Numbered from the stretch's first letter, positions 8,921 through 18,707 are shown. The stretch: 56,228 nucleotides of DNA from CAYSUS01 sp964434165 (GCA_964434165.1 CAYSUS010000046.1:1-56228), one strand, 5' to 3'. The notes: generated by a model not told the origin, from the letters alone. Numbers and translations: made by a program.

Positions 8921-9895
8921 TTGCTTCGACCCACCGAACGATTCAAGACCCTGTACGACATGGCCTCCCGGCTGGCCGACGCCGTCTCCGCCCAGTCCGT
9001 GCTTCTGCTGCTGGAGGGGCCGACCGACTGGCAGCGCCTGGCCAAGGTGGTCCAGACCGACCACGTACTCCTGGCCGCCGACACCGAGCACGACCTGGAA
9101 GGGGCCTCGGAGGCCGGGCTGAACGGCGTGGTCCTGGACATGGAGAACGCGCCGGTCTACGAGCGGCTCACGCAGGCACTGCTGGAGGCGGTGGCCGACG
9201 ACCTTCTCTCCCCCGGGGCCGCGGTGGTGGCCCTGTACAGCGGGTTCCACGCCGAGTCGCACGACTCGATCAGCCTGATCAACCTGGGCGATCACCTCGA
9301 TCGTCTCAGTGGCCGGGATCTGCGGCAGCTCGAGACCCGCGTGCCCCTTGACACGCTCAGGACCGTGGTCGATCTGGCCGTGGAGATCGGGCGCGAGGGC
9401 CGCGAGGGACAGCCCATCGGCACGATGTTCGTCGTGGGCGACATCCGAAAGGTCCTGGCCGCGAGCCACCCCGTGGGGTTCGACCCCGTACGCGGATACA
9501 GCCGCGCCGAGCGGAACCTCAACGACGCGCGGGTCCGCGAGGGGATTAAGGAGATCGCGCAGCTCGACGGGGCGATTATCGTCTCGGGTGAGGGGATCGT
9601 GCTGGCCGCGTGCCGCTACGTGGACAGCTCGGCCGCCGACGTGACCCTTTCGAAGGGCCTCGGTGCCCGGCACTGGGCGGCGGCAGCCATCAGTCGCGCG
9701 ACCAAGGCCGTGGCGATCACGGTCAGCCAGTCCAACGGCACGGTGCGGATCTTCCAGAACGGCGAGGTCGTGCTCCGCATCGAGCCATTCCACCGCCGCC
9801 CCATGGTCTGGAAGGAATTCGAGTACGAGCCCCCTGCGGTGGAGATCAAGCCCAAGTCCAAGGCGTCCGAACGGGACAAGGGAGACTCGGAATAG
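8921..9895 (+). CDS. Diadenylate cyclase (c-di-AMP synthase), DacZ-like layout
   Basis: The 324-residue soluble protein carries the DisA_N/DAC catalytic domain in its C-terminal half. The DGA motif (LDGAIIVSGEGIVLAA, D216-G217-A218) and the second motif KGLGARHWAAAAIS (R250-H251) are followed by the VSQSNGTVRIFQNG strand. The domain condenses two ATP into cyclic di-AMP. The N-terminal ~140 residues look like an alpha/beta domain (SVLLLLEGPTDW, VVALYSGFH). This resembles archaeal DacZ more than DisA, which has a C-terminal DNA-binding part, or CdaA, which has membrane helices. The third residue of the usual RHR motif is W here. The start is a TTG at 8921; the first in-frame ATG is 13 codons later. 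The charged tail is lineage specific. Confidence 0.85.
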   Translation: MLRPTERFKTLYDMASRLADAVSAQSVLLLLEGPTDWQRLAKVVQTDHVLLAADTEHDLEGASEAGLNGVVLDMENAPVYERLTQALLEAVADDLLSPGAAVVALYSGFHAESHDSISLINLGDHLDRLSGRDLRQLETRVPLDTLRTVVDLAVEIGREGREGQPIGTMFVVGDIRKVLAASHPVGFDPVRGYSRAERNLNDARVREGIKEIAQLDGAIIVSGEGIVLAACRYVDSSAADVTLSKGLGARHWAAAAISRATKAVAITVSQSNGTVRIFQNGEVVLRIEPFHRRPMVWKEFEYEPPAVEIKPKSKASERDKGDSE

Positions 9896-9908
9896 CGCTG
9901 GCCGGGAA

Positions 9909-10640
9909 TCATCCCCCCTTCAGCGGTCCTAGGATGCGGCTGGTCAGGGACTTCTCGCTCGGGCGCTCGATTACGAGTGAGACGTCATATCGCTGGAGGG
10001 GCTGATCGGCGTTCAATAGCGGGGCGCTCTTCATTCGTAGCAGCCCCTCGGACTGGCCCTCTCGGCGCGGTGCCTCGTAAACGATCAGACTCGGGTTGTT
10101 GGTGACGCGGTGCTCGAACCCGAATCGATGGGTCAGCAGCCGGACCAGTTCCCGGCCGTCCCCGGTCGTCCCTTGGAACTTGATCCTCTGAACCTGCTGC
10201 CGGGGATTGAAGTAGTAAGTCAGCGCTCCCGCGAGATCGGCTGGGTCAGTCCCCGTCACCAGCGAGACGCGATAGCCTTGCAGGCGCAGATCCGAAAGAC
10301 CGGTCGTCACTTGCGGCCACCGCGAAGCCACCTGCTCGCGCGTCAAGTCGAAACGGAAGACGTCGGCAAGCAGGATTTCGGTCGGCCCCAGCGAGGTCGC
10401 ATCCAGCGGGGGGAAGGAGCCGACGTCGTTGGCGATGATCGCGGGCCTTGGAGTCGCTTCGGCGTGCGCCGGTGCCCCACCGTCGAGGGTGCCAACGGGG
10501 GGCCGTGACGAGCTCGCGGCCGAGAGCTCCGACCACTTGCGCCAGCCGAGCGTCATCCCCCACGGGCCCAAGGCGCCACCTGCCAGCCCGACGAGGGCCA
10601 GGAACCACTTGAACGCTGCGGTCTGAAGGAGTTTCTTCAC
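9909..10640 (-). CDS. Planctomycete membrane-anchored protein, DUF6690-like
   Basis: About 243 residues from a GTG at 10640, which is preceded by GGAGAG at a suitable distance. A longer open frame exists upstream but has no family resemblance. The N-terminal helix (FLALVGLAGGALGPWGMTL) is a likely membrane anchor or uncleaved signal. The soluble part contains ILLADVFRFDLTREQVASRW, LQGYRVSLVTGTDPADLAGA and LTYYFNPRQQVQRIKFQG. This order resembles a planctomycete-specific family that I recall as DUF6690, whose function is unknown. The family name is from memory and would need a profile search. Confidence 0.6.
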   Translation of the reverse strand: MKKLLQTAAFKWFLALVGLAGGALGPWGMTLGWRKWSELSAASSSRPPVGTLDGGAPAHAEATPRPAIIANDVGSFPPLDATSLGPTEILLADVFRFDLTREQVASRWPQVTTGLSDLRLQGYRVSLVTGTDPADLAGALTYYFNPRQQVQRIKFQGTTGDGRELVRLLTHRFGFEHRVTNNPSLIVYEAPRREGQSEGLLRMKSAPLLNADQPLQRYDVSLVIERPSEKSLTSRILGPLKGG

Positions 10641-10946
10641 GGCTGTCTCTCCGCGCGCTGAATGAATCGCAAGGACCCGTAACCCGCCACCTTCCTGGAA
10701 TCGGACGCCAGGAGGCCCTCGTTGTTGAAGTCGCTGGAGGCCCGCGGAGGTTTGCCCCGCCCGAATGACATGCATGCCCCGCAGGACCGGCGCAACCGGG
10801 ACGCACGGAACCAGGTCATCGGGGTCTTCCAGCAAAGAAAGCCCGGCTCGCGTCCAAAGCTTCGTGCGACCGAAGACTGCCCACCCCCCTCGAAAGGGAC
10901 TCCCTCAGTCAACCCATCTTCGCCGCGAAGAAGGAATAGCCTGTTG
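10641..10946. other. Intergenic gap, no feature recognised
   Basis: A 306-base region between divergent genes. Open frames run through it as extensions of both neighbours, but the compositions are unlike coding sequence of either. A GAAGGAAT stretch near its right end may serve the downstream methyltransferase. No RNA gene was seen. Confidence 0.5.
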
Positions 10947-12167
10947 ATGGTCCCTGCCGATCTGGAAGACGTGCGCTGGCTGCTCGGCGAGGACGCCGGG
11001 CGCTGGCTCGACCGGCTGGCGCGGGATCGCCGCCCGCTCACGAGCCAGGCAGCGGCGCTACGCCGCGAGGTCTCCTCCACCCGGGCCCACCTCCTCCTCC
11101 AGCAGGTCGAGCTCCGCAGCCGCGGCGCGGCCAAGTTCTCCACGGCGGAGCGCATGTTTTTCACGCCGGTCGGCCTGGAACAAGCCACGGACGAAGCCAT
11201 CGCCTGCTGCAAGTCGGCGCGGTTCCCTCAAGGAGCTCCCGTCGCCGATCTCTGCTGCGGCATCGGCGGCGACTTGTTGGGCCTGTGCGGTCGCGGTCCG
11301 GCGACGGGCATCGACCGCGATCCGGTGGCCGCGCTGCTCGCACAGGCCAACGTCCGCATTGCGGGCACAGGGACGAGCGCGACGGAGGGCGTGGTGGTCC
11401 GGCGCGGTTCGGCGGATTCGGTCCGCCTGGGGGATCTGGCGGCCTGGCACATCGATCCGGACCGGCGGCCCACAGGCCGGCGTACGACGCGCGTCGCCCT
11501 GCACGAGCCGGGGCCGGATACGATTGACCGGCTGCTCCAGGCCAACGGCCAGGCCGCGGTCAAGCTCGCGCCTGCCGCGCACCTGCCCGAGAACTGGCCG
11601 CCGGAGTGCGAGCTCGAATGGATCAGCCGAGGCGGCGAGTGCCGGCAGCTTGTGGCATGGTTCGGCCGCCTGGCCGAACGGCCGGCAGCGCGCCGGGCAA
11701 CCGTGGTGATGTCCCGGCCCGGGCAGCCGGTCCAGACCGCCCAGCTCGTCGGCCAGGCGATGTTCCATCGTCCTGGGAGTGCGGAGGCCCCCAGACGATA
11801 CGTGCTGGAGCCCGATCCGGCCGTGCTTGCCGCGGGTCTTTCGGCCGCCCTGGCCGACCGTCACGGGCTTGCTGCGCTGGGGCCGTGGCAGGGCTACCTG
11901 ACCGGAGACGAGCCGATCGCCGTTCCCCTGGCGGCGTGCTTCGAGGTTCTTGCAACCTTGCCCTTCGATCTCCGACGACTGCGCGGGCTGTTGGCGGCGC
12001 GCGGGGTGGGACGCCTGGAAGTGAAGACGCGGGGTGTGCGTCACGTTCCCGACGAGGTCCGCAAGCGGCTACGCCTCCGCGGCGACCGGGCTGCCACGCT
12101 GATCCTCACGCGCGTCGGCCGGCGCGTTCTGGCCATCGTGTGCCAGCGGCGCTCGCCAGCCCCTTGA
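10947..12167 (+). CDS. Class I SAM-dependent methyltransferase with C-terminal THUMP-like domain
   Basis: The 406-residue protein has an N-terminal helical part (VPADLEDVRWLLGEDAGRWL; LLLQQVELRSRGAAKF) and the linker FSTAERMFFTPVGLEQATD. A Rossmann SAM-binding motif follows, VADLCCGIGGDLLGL, with the acidic strand end GIDRDPVAA. The last ~75 residues (FDLRRLRGLLAARGVGRLEVKTRGV) match the THUMP-like domain that terminates this methyltransferase family. The substrate is not known; an RNA or protein target is a guess. I took the ATG at 10947 as start; the longer upstream open frame has no family resemblance. The neighbours do not suggest a pathway. Confidence 0.8.
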   Translation: MVPADLEDVRWLLGEDAGRWLDRLARDRRPLTSQAAALRREVSSTRAHLLLQQVELRSRGAAKFSTAERMFFTPVGLEQATDEAIACCKSARFPQGAPVADLCCGIGGDLLGLCGRGPATGIDRDPVAALLAQANVRIAGTGTSATEGVVVRRGSADSVRLGDLAAWHIDPDRRPTGRRTTRVALHEPGPDTIDRLLQANGQAAVKLAPAAHLPENWPPECELEWISRGGECRQLVAWFGRLAERPAARRATVVMSRPGQPVQTAQLVGQAMFHRPGSAEAPRRYVLEPDPAVLAAGLSAALADRHGLAALGPWQGYLTGDEPIAVPLAACFEVLATLPFDLRRLRGLLAARGVGRLEVKTRGVRHVPDEVRKRLRLRGDRAATLILTRVGRRVLAIVCQRRSPAP

Positions 12168-12214
12168 GAGCCGCCCGCGTCCGGGGCGGATTTCGAGCTT
12201 GCATCCGCCGAAAC

Positions 12215-14494
12215 TCAATCCGTGCCAGTGGGGCCGGCCTCGTCGCCGAGCCGATCTCCGGCCCGTTCGATGAGTGGAAGCCGGACTTCCACGCGCGTGC
12301 CGCGGCCGGGCGAGGACTCGATGCGGGCCTCGCCTTCCAGCAGGCGGGCCCGCTCGCGCACGCCGCGCAGCCCGAACTGGCGCTGATCGACCTCGTGCAG
12401 GTCGAAGCCGACTCCCCAGTCCTGCACGGCGATGAGGATCACGTCGTCTTCCCGCGCGAGCTCGACTTCGATCCGGGCGCTCCGGCTGTGCCGGCAAGCG
12501 TTGCCCAGCGTTTCCTGCACGATGCGGAACAGCGCGTCCTCCAAGGGACGAGCCATGCGGGAGAACCGCCCGCGCGATACGAATCGTATTTCCGGCCCCT
12601 CGGGCCTCTGACGCGCGGCGACGAGCTGCTCGACGGCGGCGACGATGCCGAACTCGTCGAGCACCGGCGGGCGCAGGCCGGCCACGAGGCGGCGCGACTG
12701 CTCGATGCACCGGCGCAAGAGGTTCATCCCCACGTCGAGCTGCGACCGCGCCTGCTCGGGGCTGGCGGAGATGACCTGGGCGCCGGCCTCGAGGTTGAAG
12801 GTGGCGGCGGTGAGCTGCTGCTCGAGTCCCTCGTGCAACTCGAACGCCAGGGCCTCGCGATCGCGCTCGTGCAGCTCCAGCAGGCGGCGGAGCAGGTCCT
12901 GCTCCCGCTGAATCACCGCCTCGGCCTTGCGCTGCTCGGTGATGTCGGTACAGATCACGATGGCGCTGTGCACCGTTCCGTCTTCAGCCAGGGGCACCAC
13001 ACGGCACGACCAGAGGATGTCGAACACATCGACGCACTCGACGCCTTGCGGCCGCTGCTCCTCGATGGCCCGGCGGAGCGCCGCCTGGCATCGCGCGCGA
13101 TGCTCGGGACGGAGGAAGCCGAAGCCGTGCTTGCCGATGAGGCCCTCGGCCGGCATGCCCGGAACGCCGCGATTGGCGAACCGGATCGTCGAGTCGAGCC
13201 CGACCACGATGACGAAGTCGGGCATGTTGGCGAACAGGCTTCGCAGTGCCGCCTCGGACTGGCGCAAGGCGGACTCGGCCATGCGCCGCTCGTGCACGTT
13301 GCGGGTCACCCCGGTGATGCCGATGATCCTCCGCTCGGCGTCGCGAATCACCGTGCCGCTGACCTCGCACCACCTGCCTTCGCCGCGCTTGGTCCGGTGT
13401 TCGTACTCGGCCAGAGACAGGCTCTGCTCGTACCCTCTGCCCGACGCTTCGGCCAGCAGGCGCTGCGCGAGCACCCGGGAGGACTGCCGCATCCCCTGTT
13501 CGGTGAGGATGGCGCCGAGTCCCTGAGAGATCACCTCTTCGGGCGTGAAGCCCAGGAGGCGGACCGACGACGGGCTGACGTAAGTGAAACGCCAGCGCCG
13601 CGATAGCTCGGCACCGAGACGCTCGAAGTCCTCGCCCGGCCCCCGCGCGATCAGCTCCTCGATTCCCGCGATCTCGGCGGTCCAGATCATGTCGGTGGCG
13701 TTGTCGGCGATCAGCCGATAGCGGTCCTCGCTCGCCCGCAGCTCCAGCTGGGCGGCCCGCTGCGCCGTGACGTCTTCCACGATCCCTTCGAATCGGACCG
13801 GCCTGTCATGGGCATCGAGCACGCATCGGCCCGACAGCCGCACCGTGATCGGGGATCCGTCCTTGCGCTTCCACGCCAGTTCCACGCCGTCCAGGTAGTC
13901 GCGCGATTGCTCAATGACGCGCTTGCGGTCCTCGGGATGGCGATACACGTCGCGGGCAAGATCGAGCACGAACAGCTCTTCGGGCCGAGAGTATCCAAGG
14001 ATCCGCACCAGCGCGGGATTGGCGTCCAGGAAGCGCCCTTCCACGCTGGATCGGAACACGCCAAAGGGAACGTCGTTGATCATCGGCCCGTAATCGCGCA
14101 GGCGACGGAGCTCCGCTTCGGGATGGCTGACCGCCTTGGCCTCGGCCACAGCCAGACGCCACTCGAGCTCTGGAGTGCCGGCCCAGGGCACGAGGCAATC
14201 GTCGGCACCGGCCGAAATGAGCGCCGTCCAGCGCTCCAGATCGACCCCTTCGGTCAGGACGAGGAGCTTGCAGTCGGCACCGTGCCGCGTCGCGCGGATG
14301 CGCCGGCACGCCTCGGTCGGATCGCGGCCACCCGGCCGGCCGTCAAGGACGGCCACGGCAAACCCCCGCGTGTGAAGCAGGGAACAGGCAGCCGAGACGC
14401 TCCCCGCTACGACGGCCGGGGTCGCGCGACGCTCCAAAGCCTCGAACAGCGCACCCCAGGTGCGTCTTTCGCAGTGCACTAGAAGAACAGACAT
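12215..14494 (-). CDS. Multi-PAS sensor histidine kinase of the NarL/HisKA_3 type with degenerate receiver domain
   Basis: About 759 residues from the ATG at 14494. Residues 1-120 resemble a response-regulator receiver (VAVLDGRPGG with a candidate phospho-acceptor D), but the usual lysine before the final proline is replaced (CLVPW). Three PAS domains follow: FLDANPALVRILGYS with RKDGSPITV; FTYVSPSSVRLLGFTPEEV; and FVIVVGLDSTIRFANRG, each followed by a PAC-like ending. The kinase core has FELHEGLEQQ at about 551-560 with the phospho-histidine near 554. The HATPase_c motifs are ETLGNACRHS, QDWGVGFD and FGLRGVRERA. No transmembrane helix was seen, so a cytoplasmic sensor is likely. No cognate NarL-type regulator lies beside it. 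Confidence 0.88.
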   Translation of the reverse strand: MSVLLVHCERRTWGALFEALERRATPAVVAGSVSAACSLLHTRGFAVAVLDGRPGGRDPTEACRRIRATRHGADCKLLVLTEGVDLERWTALISAGADDCLVPWAGTPELEWRLAVAEAKAVSHPEAELRRLRDYGPMINDVPFGVFRSSVEGRFLDANPALVRILGYSRPEELFVLDLARDVYRHPEDRKRVIEQSRDYLDGVELAWKRKDGSPITVRLSGRCVLDAHDRPVRFEGIVEDVTAQRAAQLELRASEDRYRLIADNATDMIWTAEIAGIEELIARGPGEDFERLGAELSRRWRFTYVSPSSVRLLGFTPEEVISQGLGAILTEQGMRQSSRVLAQRLLAEASGRGYEQSLSLAEYEHRTKRGEGRWCEVSGTVIRDAERRIIGITGVTRNVHERRMAESALRQSEAALRSLFANMPDFVIVVGLDSTIRFANRGVPGMPAEGLIGKHGFGFLRPEHRARCQAALRRAIEEQRPQGVECVDVFDILWSCRVVPLAEDGTVHSAIVICTDITEQRKAEAVIQREQDLLRRLLELHERDREALAFELHEGLEQQLTAATFNLEAGAQVISASPEQARSQLDVGMNLLRRCIEQSRRLVAGLRPPVLDEFGIVAAVEQLVAARQRPEGPEIRFVSRGRFSRMARPLEDALFRIVQETLGNACRHSRSARIEVELAREDDVILIAVQDWGVGFDLHEVDQRQFGLRGVRERARLLEGEARIESSPGRGTRVEVRLPLIERAGDRLGDEAGPTGTD

Positions 14495-15182
14495 GCGGTA
14501 CGCGGGCCGCCTGGCCGCAGCCCCGAATCCCCCCGCCGTGAGACAAGGCCCCCAATTGCACACATTCTAGCTTGCCAATGGCCGACACAGAACCGGTTCT
14601 CCTGCCCAGTTTCTGCGAGTTATCGGGTGGCCTGAAGCAGGCATCGCCGAGCACTCTCTCCGAGCCGTTCCGTGGGGCTACCGTCGCGTGTGGTGCTGAC
14701 CGCTACGCCCATTATGGCTAGCTCATCCTTGGGACGGGCCTTTCTCAAGTGAGGGGGCGACACACCAGCGGATCCCGCCGCGAGATCGCCTGGGGACGCG
14801 AGGCCTCCAATTGCCCCTCGGCTTCGGAGCTCAGGGGCCCCTGCGCAAGCAACCCCGGCGGCCGGTGTGACCGAATTCGATCGCCGTTTGACCAGTCGCG
14901 TGAAGAGAGCTTGTTCCGCACTAGTGCGGCAGGCGGGCGCGCCGTCGCACGGCGTCCTTTCGCTGCGTGCCGACTCCCCGTTGGCGTGGCTTTGACTTCC
15001 AATGGGGGGTGTGCAACAATTGTCTCACCCCTCGAGCAACCGGAGATTGTCAGGCGCAGAAGACAAGCTGCGCTTCAGGACCCGCGGAGCGTTGCGCCGG
15101 TTCAGAGTGCCGATCCCTTTCCGAAGTCGACGGGCGTTGCGCGCCGGCGCCCATTTCCAACCCAGTCCAGGAGACCGCCGAA
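14495..15182. other. Divergent intergenic region
   Basis: A 688-base region between the leftward histidine kinase and the rightward aldo/keto reductase. It holds a TAGAAT -10-like box on the minus strand near 14565-14570 and the promoter candidate at 14992-15020. No gene, RNA or repeat was recognised in the rest. Confidence 0.55.
14992..15020 (+). promoter_or_regulatory. Candidate sigma-70 promoter upstream of the aldo/keto reductase gene
   Basis: TTGACT at 14992-14997 and AACAAT at 15015-15020 are separated by 17 bases. A transcript from here would carry a leader of roughly 150 bases before the GTG start. The call rests on resemblance only. Confidence 0.35.
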
Positions 15183-16211
15183 GTGTCCAGCGAACAACGC
15201 TCTGGAATGTCCCGTCGAAGCTTCGTAGGACGAACCGGCCTGGTGGCTGGCGGTCTAATTGCGGGGACCGCCGGCTCGGTCCACGCGGGCGAAGCGCCGG
15301 CCGCCTCTGCGGGCAGCGGACCGCTTCCCACCCGGGTGCTCGGCAAGACCGAAGTCCCCGTAACCACGCTCACGCTCGGCACCGCGCCCTGCGGCATCTC
15401 GCCGAAGATCCCGCCCAGGGAGATCGCCGACATCGTCAATCACGCCGTCGACCTGGGCATCACGTCGATCGACACGGCCCCGGCCTACAAGCAGTCGGAG
15501 GAAGGGATCGGCCTTGCCCTCGGACGGCGGCGCAAGGAGGTGTTCCTGGCCACCAAGGCCCTGGCTAATACGGTCAAGGAAGCCGAGGAGTCGTTCTCCG
15601 AGTCGCTCGAGCTGCTGAACACCGATTTCGTGGATCTGCTGTATTACCACAGCATCGGCACGCAGGACCTCCAAGGGACGTTCGAGCCAGACGGGGTATT
15701 TACGTGGCTCTTGAAGCAGAAGAAGGCCGGCAAGTGCCGCTTCATCGGGATCTCGGGCCACAACCGCCCGCATCGATTCCCGCGGTTCCTCGAGACCGGC
15801 GAGGTGGACGTGCTGCTGGTCACCTTGAACTTCGTCGATCGCCACATCTACGATTTCGAGGAGAAGGTCCTGCCGGCCGCGCGCAAGCACAACGTGGGCG
15901 TGGTGGCGATGAAGGTCTTCGGGGGGGCGCGGCGCCAGGGGGGCAGCTACGCCAACCCGAAGTCGCCGCCCGAGATGCCCCTGGAGCACCTCGAAACGGC
16001 GGTCCGCTACGCCCTCGGCCTCCCCGGCGTGGCCACGCTCAACCTGGGCGTCCATAACAAGCAGCAGCTCGATCGGAACGTCGAGATGATCCGCCGGTTC
16101 AAGCCCCTGAGCGACGAGCAGCAGGAGAAGTTGACTGCGCTGGGCAGGCGTCTGGCCGCCGAGTGGGGCCCGCGCTTCGGCCCGGTGGCTGAGGAAGAGG
16201 AAGAGGCGTGA
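15183..16211 (+). CDS. Tat-exported aldo/keto reductase
   Basis: About 342 residues. I chose the GTG at 15183 because AGGAGA at 15169-15174 is ideally spaced; the ATG eight codons later is the alternative. The N-terminus has a twin-arginine signal (SRRSFVGRTGLVAGGLIAG). The mature protein has the aldo/keto reductase barrel: LGTAPCGIS, DLGITSIDTAPAYKQSEEGIG with the catalytic D and Y, VFLATKALA with the catalytic K, VDLLYYHSIG and GKCRFIGISGHNR. Planctomycetes carry many such secreted oxidoreductases; the substrate is unknown, and a sugar is plausible. It lies 41 bases upstream of the thioredoxin-NHL gene, so the two may be co-transcribed. Confidence 0.88.
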   Translation: MSSEQRSGMSRRSFVGRTGLVAGGLIAGTAGSVHAGEAPAASAGSGPLPTRVLGKTEVPVTTLTLGTAPCGISPKIPPREIADIVNHAVDLGITSIDTAPAYKQSEEGIGLALGRRRKEVFLATKALANTVKEAEESFSESLELLNTDFVDLLYYHSIGTQDLQGTFEPDGVFTWLLKQKKAGKCRFIGISGHNRPHRFPRFLETGEVDVLLVTLNFVDRHIYDFEEKVLPAARKHNVGVVAMKVFGGARRQGGSYANPKSPPEMPLEHLETAVRYALGLPGVATLNLGVHNKQQLDRNVEMIRRFKPLSDEQQEKLTALGRRLAAEWGPRFGPVAEEEEEA

Positions 16212-16252
16212 GCCGTGGAAAGGAGCAGGGGTCTGGGATCAGGAGTCAGGCG

Positions 16253-18317
16253 ATGAGGTTTCTGCGTACGTGCTTGTTCGGTTCGCTTGCTTTGGCGGCT
16301 GTGTTGGCAAGCGCCGGCCCGGCAGAATCGCAGACCGCGGCGGACCATCCCTTTCCGCGCCGGCAGAAGGCCCCCACGCTGCCCGACGGTCTGACCTGGA
16401 TCAACACGGCAGGGCCCCTGGAGCTTGCCGACCTGCGCGGCAAGTTCGTGCTGCTCGACTTCTGGACCTACTGCTGCATCAACTGCATGCACGTCCTGCC
16501 CGAGCTGGACAAGCTCGAACGCCGGTTCCCCGAGAACCTCGTGGTGATCGGCGTGCACACTGCCAAGTTCGAGGAGGAGAAGGACGCCCGCAACGTCACC
16601 GAGGCCGTGGTCCGCTACCGCATCCGCCATCCGGTGGTCAACGACTCCAGGCGCGAGGTTTGGGACCGGTATGGCGCGCGTGCGTGGCCTACCCTGGTGC
16701 TCATCGACCCGGAGGGGTTCGCCGTCTGGGGCAAGAGCGGGGAGACGACCGCCGACGCGGTCGCCCCGATCATCGAGCGGGCGCTGCCTTACTACCGCAA
16801 GAGGGGTGTGCTTGACGAGACCCCGCTCCGCTTCGACCTGGCCGCCGACCGGCGCGAGCGCACGCCGCTGCACTTCCCCGGCAAGGTCCTCGCCGACGCC
16901 GAGGGCGATCGGCTGTTCATCGCCGACAGCAACCACAACCGCATCGTCGTCACGAAGCTCGACGGCACGCTCGTTGACACGATCGGCTCGGGTGCCAGCG
17001 GGCGCGCGGACGGCGACTTCCAGACGGCGCAGCTCAACGATCCCCAGGGCATGGCCCTGGCAGGCCGCTCGCTCTACGTGGCCGACAACCGCAATCATCT
17101 CATCCGCAAGATCGACCTGGAGGAGAATCGCGTGACGACCGTGGCGGGGACCGGCGCGCAGCGCCGCGATCCGCCCGTGTTCAAGCCGGCCGCCCCGAAG
17201 AGAACCGACATCGCCAGCCCCTGGGACCTGCTGGCCCACGAGGGATACCTCTACATCGCCATGGCAGGTCCGCACCAGATCTGGCGAATGAAGCTCGACG
17301 GCTCGACCATCGCCCCGTACGCGGGCAACGGGCGCGAGGACATCGTGGACGGACCGCTGCTGCCCCGCGCGGCGTACCAGATCGGCTACGCGTCGTTCGC
17401 CCAGCCGAGCGGCCTGGCCACCGACGGAACGTGGATCTACGTGGCCGACAGCGAGGGGAGCTCGATCCGCGCCGTGCCGCTGAACCCCAAGGCCGAGGTG
17501 AAGACCGTGGTGGGCACGGCGCACCTGGTCGGGGGGCGCCTGTTCACGTTCGGCGACGTGGACGGCACGAACAAGACCGCCCGGCTCCAGCATCCGCTCG
17601 GGGTGGCGCTCTACCGCGATACGCTCTACGTGGCCGACACCTACAACAACAAGATCAAGACGGTCGATCCCGCGACCGGCGACACGCGCACCCTGGTCGG
17701 CTCCGGCACGCCGGGCCGACGCGACGCCCCCCCCGGAGTTCGATGAACCCGCCGGCATCGCCGCCGCCCAAGGCAAACTGTTCGTGGCCGACACGAACAA
17801 CCACGCGATCCGGGTAATCGATCTGAACGATGGCAACCGCGTCTCCACCCTCGCCATTGCCGGGCTTGACGCGCCGGAGTTGACCGACCCAGGCGGCCAG
17901 GAGGCGGCTGCGGCCGGCACCAGGAAGCGGATCGAGCGTGCTCGGGTGGCGCCGAAGGACGGCGCGGTCCGTCTGGTGGTCGATCTGAAGCTGCCCGCGG
18001 GGTACAAGATCAACCCCCGGGCACCCATGGCCTACCAGGTTGCGATCGGGTCGAAGGCCGGCGACCCTGGTCCGCTCCGCCGCGACGGACTGGGAGAGCG
18101 TGTGCGCCTGGAAAAGCCATCCGCGAGCTTCGAGATACCGCTGGCCGTCGCTGCTGCTCGCGGACGCACGCAGGTGGACGTGACCGTCCAGTACTTCTAC
18201 TGCCGGGAAGGGAAGGAGGCCCTCTGCAAGGCGGGCTCGGTCACCTGGAGCGTGCCGCTGGAGCTAAAGGACGACGCACCGACCGACCGCGTCGCGCTGG
18301 AGCACGAGGTGCGCTGA
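16253..18317 (+). CDS. Secreted thioredoxin-like/NHL-repeat protein, frameshifted at a run of eight C
   Basis: Reading starts at the ATG at 16253 behind AGGAG (16241-16245). A signal peptide (MRFLRTCLFGSLALAAVLAS) leads into a thioredoxin-like domain with FWTYCCINCMHVLPEL; C75 and C78 form the CxxC. NHL repeats follow (LFIADSNHNRIVV, LYVADNRNHLIRKI, IYVADSEGSSIRAV, LYVADTYNNKIKTV). The frame stops at 17746. The next frame continues the same protein without loss (LFVADTNNHAIRVID) and then a DsbD-N-like beta domain to 18317. The switch point is the C-run at 17727-17734: seven C would restore one frame of about 687 residues. Either the gene is mutated, the run is a sequencing error, or expression tolerates slippage; the first two are likelier. 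Confidence 0.85.
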
Positions 18318-18707
18318 CCGTGTGCCCCGCTGCAAGATGGATTGCCCGTCCATCCCCCGTGTTCTCGTCCGCTGCCTCCTGACCGGGCCGCCGAGCAGGG
18401 ATTTCTGACAGAAGAAGATCTTCGCCTGTAAGAAACGGTCGGCCGGCGGGTATTGCTACCGGATGCCGTGCTTTTTGGAGACCCCCGAGCGGTCGCGGCA
18501 TCGGGGCAGGGCGACTGCACCGGGGGTTTCCGCGAGGGGATGTCGCGCGTAAGATTCGGGGTCCTGCCTGCTCTGCGAAGCCTGGCCGGCGCGCCCCCTT
18601 CTTGGGAAACACCTCGCGTTTGGCCCGGCCGGCTTCCCTGGTCTTGGTTTGGACGCCGAGACTTCCCCCCATCGCTGCCTCCCCAAAACGACGCAGAGTC
18701 CCTAGCC
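18318..18707. other. Intergenic gap, no feature recognised
   Basis: A 390-base region upstream of the dioxygenase gene. An open frame runs through it in phase with that gene but shows no family features. I saw no RNA gene or member of the window's repeat families. Confidence 0.5.

Noticed and set aside
10641..10835. Upstream extension of the DUF6690-like protein
   Set aside because: A GTG at 10640 with a good ribosome site directly precedes the membrane helix. The extension is not hydrophobic and looks non-coding.
10722..10946. Upstream extension of the THUMP-like methyltransferase frame
   Set aside because: The extra residues have no family resemblance, and the conserved protein begins near the ATG at 10947.
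14495..15182. Possible small RNA or riboswitch in the 688-base gap
   Set aside because: No recognisable conserved RNA motif was found by eye; only a promoter-like pair was seen.
16253..18317. Programmed ribosomal frameshift in the thioredoxin-NHL gene
   Set aside because: A C-run alone is a weak slip site, and no stimulatory structure was identified by eye. Mutation or sequencing error is simpler, so this is kept only as a remote option.
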